Assembly (NCBI GenBank): GCA_021205095.1
Contig: JAJPYE010000033.1
Location: 1 to 49,200 of the forward strand
Length of the DNA stretch: 49,200 nt
Direction of reading: 5' to 3'
Source of the DNA: Oscillospiraceae bacterium
GTDB taxonomy: Bacteria; Bacillota; Clostridia; Oscillospirales; Oscillospiraceae
Shown: positions 22,558 to 28,767 of the stretch, piece by piece
Layout: every line of letters starts with the position of its first letter
How positions within the stretch are numbered: the first letter of the stretch is position 1
Translations under genes and position numbers: made by a program
The notes under the pieces: model-generated
Databases searched by the model: none
What the model was told of the DNA's origin: nothing
The model's input: only the letters and a program-made list of their open reading frames with translations

Positions 22558-23763
22558 TTAATAATTCAAAATATGCCCCATGCGGTGCTGCTTTGTGCGT
22601 AAATAGAACAGGTCTTCCTTGGTGGCCTCCATCTGAATGGGTACCCGCTCCACGATTTCCAGGCCGTAGTCCGAGAGCTGATAGACCTTGTCCGGGTTGT
22701 TGGTCAGCAGCCGCATGGTCTTCACCCCCAGGTCGCGGAGGATTTGCGCGCCGATGTAATACTCCCGCAGGTCTCCGGCAAAGCCAAGGGCCAGGTTCGC
22801 GTCCACCGTGTCCAGCCCCTGATCCTGGAGGGCGTAGGCCTTCAGCTTGTTCAGCAGGCCGATGCCCCGGCCCTCCTGGCGCATATACAGCAGGATGCCC
22901 CGGCCCTCGGCTTGGATCTGGGTCATGGCGGCGTGGAGCTGGTCGCCGCAGTCGCAGCGCATGGAGCCGAAGCAGTCCCCGGTCAGGCACTCGGAATGAA
23001 CCCGGCACAGCACGTTCTGCCCGTCCCCGATGTTGCCCTTTACCAGGGCCACATGATGCTCTCCGTTCAGGGTATTCCGATAGCCGTAGGCGGTGAACTC
23101 CCCGTATTTGGTGGGCAGCCGGGTGACGGCCACCTGCTCCACAAAATTCTCGTGCCGCTTGCGGTAGCTTTGCAGGTCGTGGATGGTGATGAACTTGAGA
23201 CCCCACTCCACAGCCTTCTGCTGAAGCTCCGTGGCCCGCATCATGGTGCCGTCGTCCCGCATGATCTCGCAGCACAGGCCACATTCCTTCAGCCCTGCCA
23301 GCCGTAGCAGGTCAACGGTGGCCTCCGTGTGGCCGTTCCGCTCCAAAACGCCGTTGGGCTTGGCCTGAAGCGGGAACATATGGCCGGGGCGGCGGAAGTC
23401 GTCAGGCTTTGCCCCCTCCTCCACGCACTTCATGGCGGTGATGGAGCGCTCCGCCGCGGATATGCCCGTAGTGGTGGAAACATGGTCGATGGAGACGGTG
23501 AAGGCCGTTTCGTGGTTGTCCGTGTTTTCCGAGACCATCTGGGGCAGGTTCAGCTTGTGGATGTATTCCGACGACATGGGCATACAGATAAGCCCCTTGG
23601 CGTGGCTCGCCATGAAGTTCACGTTTTCCGTGGTGGCGAACTGGGCGGCGCATATCAAATCCCCCTCGTTCTCCCGGTCAGGGTCGTCGGTGCAAAGGAT
23701 CATGCGCCCCTGGCGCAGCTCCTCCAAAGCTTCCTCGATGGTATTGTATTGAAATTGAGACAT
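22558..23763 (-). CDS. ribBA: Bifunctional dihydroxybutanone phosphate synthase / GTP cyclohydrolase II
   Basis: A 401-residue fusion. The RibB half (residues 1-200) carries [15 protein letters not shown] and the [13 protein letters not shown] motif. The RibA half (about 205-401) has the zinc cysteines in [15 protein letters not shown] and the [16 protein letters not shown] catalytic segment. It supplies both precursors of riboflavin from ribulose 5-phosphate and GTP. A site AAGGAGG precedes the ATG. The 144-base gap to ribE is filled by a repeat element, unlike the tight spacing elsewhere in the operon. Confidence 0.96.
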   Translation of the reverse strand: MSQFQYNTIEEALEELRQGRMILCTDDPDRENEGDLICAAQFATTENVNFMASHAKGLICMPMSSEYIHKLNLPQMVSENTDNHETAFTVSIDHVSTTTGISAAERSITAMKCVEEGAKPDDFRRPGHMFPLQAKPNGVLERNGHTEATVDLLRLAGLKECGLCCEIMRDDGTMMRATELQQKAVEWGLKFITIHDLQSYRKRHENFVEQVAVTRLPTKYGEFTAYGYRNTLNGEHHVALVKGNIGDGQNVLCRVHSECLTGDCFGSMRCDCGDQLHAAMTQIQAEGRGILLYMRQEGRGIGLLNKLKAYALQDQGLDTVDANLALGFAGDLREYYIGAQILRDLGVKTMRLLTNNPDKVYQLSDYGLEIVERVPIQMEATKEDLFYLRTKQHRMGHILNY

Positions 23764-23780
23764 ATTTTTCCTCCTTGCTG

Positions 23781-23890
23781 GGGCGGCGGATCTTTTTCCG
23801 CCATACTTCGTTGGGCCTCCTCGACGTTCTGAAAGTACGCCTTCGTCGCCCCGCCTCGTCTGGCGAAAAAATCTCTCGCCGGGCGTTATC
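23781..23890. repeat. Dispersed repeat copy B, inside the rib operon
   Basis: Read on the minus strand it follows the same order of motifs as copies A and C: GGCGAGAGATTTTTTCG, GACGAAGGCGTACTT, GTCGAGGAG and GGCGGAAAAAG.TCCGCC. The last motif can fold into a short GGCGGA/TCCGCC hairpin. It separates ribE from ribBA and has no coding potential. No 20-bp terminal repeats like those of copy A are seen. Confidence 0.6.
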
Positions 23891-23907
23891 TGAAAGGTTT
23901 GAGGTCT

Positions 23908-24555
23908 TTAAAATCCGTTTTCCGCTAAAAATTCCCAGGTAATGCCGCTCTGGGGCGCGGCGGTGTCCTTGGGCTGTAACAGCTTTTCCACGTATTTGCC
24001 GATGATGTCCGTTTCCAGGTTCACGATGTCGCCGGGGCGCTTCTGGCCCAGGAGGGTGACGCTGGCGGTGTGGGGAATCAGGGAGACGGAAAAATCCTTT
24101 TCCGTGACGGCGGCCACGGTCAGGCTGATGCCGTCGATGGCCACGGAGCCTTTTTCGACGATATATCGCAGCAGGGCGGGGGCCGCCTCAATGGTGTACC
24201 ACAGGGCGATGTCGTCCCGGCGGATGGACTGGATATGGCCGGTGCCGTCGATGTGGCCGGAGACGATATGGCCCCCGAAGCGACCGTTGGCGGCCATGGC
24301 CCGTTCCAGATTTACGGGACTTCCCACGGTCAGCGCTCCCAGGGAGGAGCGGTTCAGGGTCTCGTGCATTACGTCGGCGGTGAAGCCGCTCTGATCTACG
24401 CTGGTGGCGGTGAGGCACACCCCGTTTACCGCCACGCTGTCCCCGATTTTCAGGTCGTCCAGCACGACCCTGGCCCCGATGGAGAGGAGGGAGGAATTGG
24501 CCCCCCGCTTCACGGCCCGGACAGCGCCCATTTCCTCAATGATGCCTGTGAACAT
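23908..24555 (-). CDS. ribE: Riboflavin synthase, alpha chain
   Basis: A 215-residue enzyme with the two tandem lumazine-binding repeats of the family. It starts MFTGIIEEMGAV, has the first-repeat motif NGVCLTA and GGHIVSGHIDG, and the matching IDGISLTVAAV in the second repeat. It converts two lumazine molecules to riboflavin plus the ribityl-aminouracil. It overlaps the end of ribD by 20 bases, so the two are translated together. The length is typical. Confidence 0.95.
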   Translation of the reverse strand: MFTGIIEEMGAVRAVKRGANSSLLSIGARVVLDDLKIGDSVAVNGVCLTATSVDQSGFTADVMHETLNRSSLGALTVGSPVNLERAMAANGRFGGHIVSGHIDGTGHIQSIRRDDIALWYTIEAAPALLRYIVEKGSVAIDGISLTVAAVTEKDFSVSLIPHTASVTLLGQKRPGDIVNLETDIIGKYVEKLLQPKDTAAPQSGITWEFLAENGF

Positions 24556-25639
24556 CCTGTTCCACCTCGCTTTCCAGCAGAATGTCGTCCCCCAGACGGG
24601 TGACGGTGGTGTTTTTCAGCGGAAACGCCTGGTCGGGAAGGGCCACGCCCTGGCCGCCTACCGGGGTCCTTCCCGTGCCGCCGAAGAGCTTGGGGGCAAT
24701 ATACGTCTGCACCCGCTGGACGACGCCGCTTTCCAAAGCGGCCCAGTTGAGCGTGCCGCCGCCCTCCAGCAGAACGCTGTCGATGCTCTCCTGGCCCAGC
24801 CGCTCCATCAGGGCGGGAAGGCTGACATGGCCGTCCGATTCCGGCAGCGTCCACACCTTGCACCCGGCGGCCTCCAGGGCGGCTTTTTTCCCCTCGTCAG
24901 GCCGGAGGGCGGCGATGACGGTAGGAGTCTCCCCGGCAGTTTTGACAATATTGCTGTCCAGGGGGATGCGAAGATGGCTGTCGCATATGACCCGGAGCGG
25001 GTCGTGGCCCTGGGGGATGCGGCAGGTCAGCAGCGGGTCGTCCGCCAGCACCGTCCCGATACCGGCCATGATGGCGGCGTAGCGGTGGCGATCCTGGTGC
25101 ACCCGGTTCCGGGCCGTCTCCCCGGTGATCCACTTGGAGGCCCCGGTGTAGGTGGCGATCTTGCCGTCCATGGTCATGGCGTATTTCATCACCACGTAGG
25201 GCCTGCCGGTCTGGATGTAGTGGAAAAACACATAGTTCAACCCGTCGCACTGCTCCTTCAGCAGGCCGGTCTCCACCTGGAGACCGTGGGCGCGTAAAAT
25301 CTCAATGCCCTTGCCCGCCACCAGGGGGTTGGGGTCGCCGGAGCCAGTGACGACCCGGCTGATTCCGGCCTCCAAAATGGCGTCCGTGCAGGGGGGCTGT
25401 CGGCCCTGGTGGCAGCACGGCTCCAGGGTCACATATATGGTGCCGCCCCTGGGATCCTCCGTGCAGCTTTGCAGGGCGCTGCGCTCGGCGTGCAGCTCGC
25501 CGCACCGGGCATGATAGCCCTGGCCGATAATGCGGCCCTCCTTCACGATAACGGCCCCCACCATGGGGTTGGGGTTCGTCCAGCCCAGGCCCTTCTCCGC
25601 CAGGGAGATGGCCAGGGCCATATAATCTTTGTCGTTCAT
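24536..25639 (-). CDS. ribD: Bifunctional pyrimidine deaminase / reductase
   Basis: A 367-residue enzyme for the second and third riboflavin steps. The deaminase half has zinc ligands His50 (in HAERSAL), Cys75 and Cys84 (in PCCHQGRQPPC). The reductase half begins with RPYVVMKYAMTMDGKIATYTGASKWITG and includes DDPLLTCRIP and the VLLEGGGTLNWAAL NADPH-binding segment. Start 25639 is chosen because it matches the family N-terminus; the ribosome site (AAAGG) is weak. It is the first gene after the FMN riboswitch, and its end overlaps ribE. Confidence 0.95.
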   Translation of the reverse strand: MNDKDYMALAISLAEKGLGWTNPNPMVGAVIVKEGRIIGQGYHARCGELHAERSALQSCTEDPRGGTIYVTLEPCCHQGRQPPCTDAILEAGISRVVTGSGDPNPLVAGKGIEILRAHGLQVETGLLKEQCDGLNYVFFHYIQTGRPYVVMKYAMTMDGKIATYTGASKWITGETARNRVHQDRHRYAAIMAGIGTVLADDPLLTCRIPQGHDPLRVICDSHLRIPLDSNIVKTAGETPTVIAALRPDEGKKAALEAAGCKVWTLPESDGHVSLPALMERLGQESIDSVLLEGGGTLNWAALESGVVQRVQTYIAPKLFGGTGRTPVGGQGVALPDQAFPLKNTTVTRLGDDILLESEVEQDVHRHH

Positions 25640-25658
25640 AGTATCATCGCCTTTGCGC

Positions 25659-25688
25659 AAAAAATGCCCCGAATGGTTCCATTCAAGG
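25659..25688 (-). terminator. Second terminator in the rib leader
   Basis: On the minus strand CCTTGAATGG pairs with CCATTCGGGG (two wobble pairs) and is followed by CATTTTTTG. It lies only 20 bases before the ribD start and can act as the proximal off-switch. Confidence 0.7.
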
Positions 25689-25722
25689 CGGTCGCTCCCG
25701 CGCGGCGGCAAAATGCAAAATA

Positions 25723-25746
25723 CCCCGGAATGATGTCATTCCGGGG
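25723..25746 (-). terminator. First terminator in the rib leader
   Basis: A 10-bp perfect stem, CCCCGGAATG (25723-25732) with CATTCCGGGG (25737-25746), is followed on the minus strand by TATTTTGCATTTTG. It lies directly after the FMN riboswitch and is the likely primary expression platform. Confidence 0.75.
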
Positions 25747-25782
25747 CGATTCATACATATTGGCACAGCGGCTGCGGTATGC

Positions 25783-25892
25783 GATCTTCTTCCATCCAGA
25801 CTGTACTGTCGGCCCTGGAATCACACCAGGTCGTGCCTTGCGGCTCGTGGGCTATAACCACCGGTGGGGACTCTCACCCCGCCCCGAAGATC
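25783..25892 (-). promoter_or_regulatory. FMN riboswitch (RFN element)
   Basis: On the minus strand the conserved core is easy to read: GATCTTCGGGGCGGGGTGA, then CCCCACCGGTGGT, a variable arm, CCTGGTGTGATTCCAGG, GCCGACAGT, CAGTCTGGATGGAAGAAGATC. The outer stem pairs GATCTTC with GAAGATC. It binds FMN and, when bound, favours termination ahead of ribD. With the two downstream hairpins, it controls the whole rib operon, including the HAD phosphatase. Confidence 0.97.
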
Positions 25893-25913
25893 CTGATTCA
25901 GTTGACAGCTATG

Positions 25914-25942
25914 AGTATACTACGTCGGCGGCGCGTTGTCAA
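25914..25942 (-). promoter_or_regulatory. Promoter of the rib operon
   Basis: On the minus strand TTGACA (25937-25942), 17 bases and TATACT (25914-25919). Transcription would start near 25907, just ahead of the riboswitch. Nothing else is seen between here and the lipoprotein gene at 26038. Confidence 0.88.
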
Positions 25943-26037
25943 TAGGGGGGATGAGGGGAATAGAAATTTATGACAAAATGTAAGTACGCTTTGGATTTTC
26001 ATAAAAACAGGACGTTACACAGGCGGCTTCTACTGCC

Positions 26038-26370
26038 TCAGTCCATCGTCTCCGTCTCGGTTTCTGTCTCAGTCTCAGTTTCCTCCGCCTCCGCGTCTTC
26101 ATCTGTGCCGACTTCGTCTTCTCCGTCGTCCGCTGTGGAGGCGTCCTCAGTGACGGTTTCCTCCGTAATAGTGGCAGTGTCCTCCGTGGCGGCATCTCCG
26201 GCGGTGGTACCCTCGGTTTCCTCGGTGATGACGGTTTGTTCGCTATCCGTCTCAGCGGTTCCGCCCTTGGAGCAGGAGGCGAACAGAAGCACGAACATGG
26301 ACAGGGCCAGGCACAGCAAGATGGCCAGACTCCAAAGAGAATAGAAACTGTTCTTTGTTTTATTGCTCAA
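26038..26370 (-). CDS. Small acidic Thr/Glu-rich lipoprotein or membrane-anchored protein
   Basis: A 110-residue protein read from a TTG start at 26370, with GAGGTG a few bases upstream. A hydrophobic segment (residues about 14-32) ends in LFASC, a possible lipobox with Cys33. The rest is low-complexity and very acidic, ending in alternating Glu-Thr repeats (ETETETETETE). It has no recognisable domain. Similar acidic tails act as cell-surface spacers in the other lipoproteins here, so this may be a relic of a truncated lipoprotein or a small surface peptide. Confidence 0.5.
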   Translation of the reverse strand: MSNKTKNSFYSLWSLAILLCLALSMFVLLFASCSKGGTAETDSEQTVITEETEGTTAGDAATEDTATITEETVTEDASTADDGEDEVGTDEDAEAEETETETETETETMD

Positions 26371-26447
26371 AATAACACCTCAATATAGGAATGGACAGAG
26401 TTTAGCTTGAATGGAGAGTCTTCCATTACGGGATGTCCGTGTATGCA

Positions 26448-26547
26448 GGGCGAGGGATTTTTTCGTCAGGTCGTGATGTTTCGACGAAGGCGTACATAGG
26501 TATGTCGAGGAGAAACAGCGCGGTCTGGCGGAAAAAGACCCGCCGCA
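26448..26547. repeat. Dispersed repeat copy C
   Basis: On the plus strand it shows the shared motifs GGCGAGGGATTTTTTCG, TCGACGAAGGCGTAC, TATGTCGAGGAG and GGCGGAAAAAGACCCGCC, in the same order and spacing as copy B reversed. It lies in the 243-base gap between the acidic lipoprotein and the EF-G-like gene. Confidence 0.6.
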
Positions 26548-26553
26548 GTTGGT

Positions 26554-26597
26554 ATAAGGGGTTGTATTAAAACGGATGTTTTGATACAACCCCTTAT
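26554..26597 (-). terminator. Long hairpin after the EF-G-like gene
   Basis: 20-base arms (26554-26573 and 26578-26597) pair with a single mismatch around a GGAT loop. The stem is strong, but no clean T run follows on the minus strand, so termination is likely yet not certain. Confidence 0.55.
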
Positions 26598-26613
26598 AAG
26601 CTTATTATATAAT

Positions 26614-28644
26614 TTACTCGGCGTCGGCCAAAGCCTTGGCCTCTTCAATGATCTTCTGCTGGACGTTGGCGGGGGTCTCGTCGTAGCGGATGAAGTCCAG
26701 GGTGAAGGAGCCGCGGCCCTGGGTAATGCTCCGCAGGTCGATGGCATAGGTGGTCATTTCCGCCATGGGAACCTCTGCTTCCACGATCTGCATACCGTCC
26801 TGTGCGGTCATGCCCAGCACAGTTCCGCGACGCTTGGAGGGAATGTCCGACATGATGTCGCCCAGGTTCGCGTCCGGCACGGTGACTTTCAGCAGACCAA
26901 TCGGCTCCATGATGACCGGGTTTGCGTTCACCAGCTCCTTATAAGCCAGACCTGCGGCGGTCTTGAAGGCCATTTCGGAGGAGTCAACGGGATGGAAGTC
27001 GCCGTCGTACAGTACGGCCTTCAGATAGACCATGGGATACCCGGCCAGCACGCCCTTGGTGCAGCAATCCCGCAGACCTTTTTCCACGGCGGGGAAGAAG
27101 TTCTTCGGCACGCTGCCGCCGAATACCTCCTCGGCGAAGATCATGTCCTCCTGCTCGCTCTGCGGCTCGAAGCGGATCTTTACGTCCGCGAACTGGCCGT
27201 GACCGCCGGTCTGCTTTTTGTGGCGGCCATGGGTGTCCAGGGTCTTGCGGATCTTCTCCCGATAGGCCACGCGGGCGGGGGACAGCTCTACCTCCACGCC
27301 GAATTTACTCTTCAGCTTGGAGCAGAGGACGTCGATGTGCATATCTCCGGCGCCGGCCACCACCTGCTGGTGGGTCTCCGCGTTCAGGGTGACGGAGAAG
27401 GAGGGATCCTCCTCGTTGAGGCGGGTCAGACCCTGGGCCACCTTGTCGTCCTGGCCCTTCACCTTGGGGGAGATGGCCATCTGATAGCAGGGAACGTCAA
27501 AGGTGATGCCGGGCAGGGCCTCCACCGCGCCGGCGGCGCAGAGGGTGTCCCCGGTCTTGGTGTCGCTGAGTTTGGACACAGCGCCCAGGTCGCCGCAGGC
27601 GATTTCTGTCACCTCGGTGTTCTTCTTGCCCTGCATGGTGTAAATGTGACCCAGCTTTTCCTGCGCACCGCTGCGGGCGTTTGTCAGGGTCAGGTCAGGC
27701 GTCACCTTGCCGGAGACGACCTTAAACAGGGAGAATTTGCCGAACTGGTCGGAAACAGTTTTATATACGATGGCCTTGGCCGGACCGTTGGGGTCAAGGG
27801 CCTCGCCGCCTTCGGAGGGCTGGGGGAAGATGCTGATGGCGGCGTCCAGCAGCACGCGGGTGCCAAGACCTGTGAAGGCGCTGCCGCAGTAGACCGGGCA
27901 GATGGCACATTCTGCCACGCCGGTGCTGAGCGCGCCGGAGATCTCCTCCGGGCTAAGCTCCATGGTCTCGAAGTATTTGTCCATCAGCTCCTCGCTGGTC
28001 ACGGCGGCGGACTCCGCAAGCTCGGTGTACAGCTCGTCAAGTCTTGCGGTCATGGAGTCGGGCACGGGGATCTCCACCCGCTTGGTTCCCTCCATTTTAT
28101 AGGCCTTTTTGGTGATGACGTCCACGATGCCCACATATTTGTCCCCGTCCTTGATGGGGGCGGACATAGCACAGACGGAGGCGCCGAATTTCTCCCGCAG
28201 GGCGTCGAAGGTGCGGTCGAAGTCCGCATGCTCCTCATCCAGCTTGGAGATGTATATGGCACGGGGCTTATTAGCGTCCTGGAGATATTTCCAGCTCTTT
28301 TCCGCGCCCACGTTCAGCCCGTCCTTGGCGGAAACGCAGATCACGCCGCAGTCGGCCACGCGCAGAGCCTGGTATACCTCACCGGCGAAATCAAAGAATC
28401 CCGGCGTGTCGATAATGTTGATTTTGTTGCCCTGCCAGTCGACATACATGGCGGCGGAGGCGATGCTTATCTGACGGCGGATCTCCTCCGGATCGAAGTC
28501 GGAGACGGTGTTGCCATCAGCTACCCGGCCCATACGGTCGGTCATTCCGGCCACGGACAGCATACTCTCCGCCAGAGAGGTCTTGCCGTTGCCGCCGTGT
28601 CCCAGCAGGCAGATGTTGCGGATGTTATTCAATGTATAGCTCAT
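26614..28644 (-). CDS. Elongation factor G-like GTPase
   Basis: A 676-residue translational GTPase with all five EF-G domains: the G domain with P-loop GHGGNGKT (15-22) and DTPGFFDF, the domain II barrel, domain III, domain IV with HGRHKKQTGGHGQFADVKIRFEP, and domain V ending FIRYDETPANVQQKII. It belongs to the diverged group of second EF-G copies rather than the main FusA: the guanine-specificity motif is SKLD instead of NKMD. The function of this group is not firmly known. An AAGGAGA site lies ten bases before the ATG, behind a good promoter. No ribosomal genes surround it. Confidence 0.87.
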   Translation of the reverse strand: MSYTLNNIRNICLLGHGGNGKTSLAESMLSVAGMTDRMGRVADGNTVSDFDPEEIRRQISIASAAMYVDWQGNKINIIDTPGFFDFAGEVYQALRVADCGVICVSAKDGLNVGAEKSWKYLQDANKPRAIYISKLDEEHADFDRTFDALREKFGASVCAMSAPIKDGDKYVGIVDVITKKAYKMEGTKRVEIPVPDSMTARLDELYTELAESAAVTSEELMDKYFETMELSPEEISGALSTGVAECAICPVYCGSAFTGLGTRVLLDAAISIFPQPSEGGEALDPNGPAKAIVYKTVSDQFGKFSLFKVVSGKVTPDLTLTNARSGAQEKLGHIYTMQGKKNTEVTEIACGDLGAVSKLSDTKTGDTLCAAGAVEALPGITFDVPCYQMAISPKVKGQDDKVAQGLTRLNEEDPSFSVTLNAETHQQVVAGAGDMHIDVLCSKLKSKFGVEVELSPARVAYREKIRKTLDTHGRHKKQTGGHGQFADVKIRFEPQSEQEDMIFAEEVFGGSVPKNFFPAVEKGLRDCCTKGVLAGYPMVYLKAVLYDGDFHPVDSSEMAFKTAAGLAYKELVNANPVIMEPIGLLKVTVPDANLGDIMSDIPSKRRGTVLGMTAQDGMQIVEAEVPMAEMTTYAIDLRSITQGRGSFTLDFIRYDETPANVQQKIIEEAKALADAE

Positions 28645-28691
28645 TTGGTGTGTTCTCCTTCATCTTGGTACTCTGGTACTCCTAAAATAAA

Positions 28692-28720
28692 ATTATACAC
28701 GATTACAAAATGCTTCGCAA
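28692..28720 (-). promoter_or_regulatory. Promoter of the EF-G-like gene
   Basis: On the minus strand TTGCGA (28715-28720), 17 bases and TATAAT (28692-28697). The leader contains an 8-bp tandem repeat, TGGTACTC twice (about 28664-28679). Confidence 0.7.
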
Positions 28721-28767
28721 CTGTTAATTTTAAATTTGGCAAAATTGCCGGTAGATTTTTTTGAACT

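Noticed and set aside
26581-28764. 727-codon open frame antisense to the EF-G-like gene
   Set aside because: Gly/His/Val-rich shadow of a gene with complete EF-G domains; no start signal.
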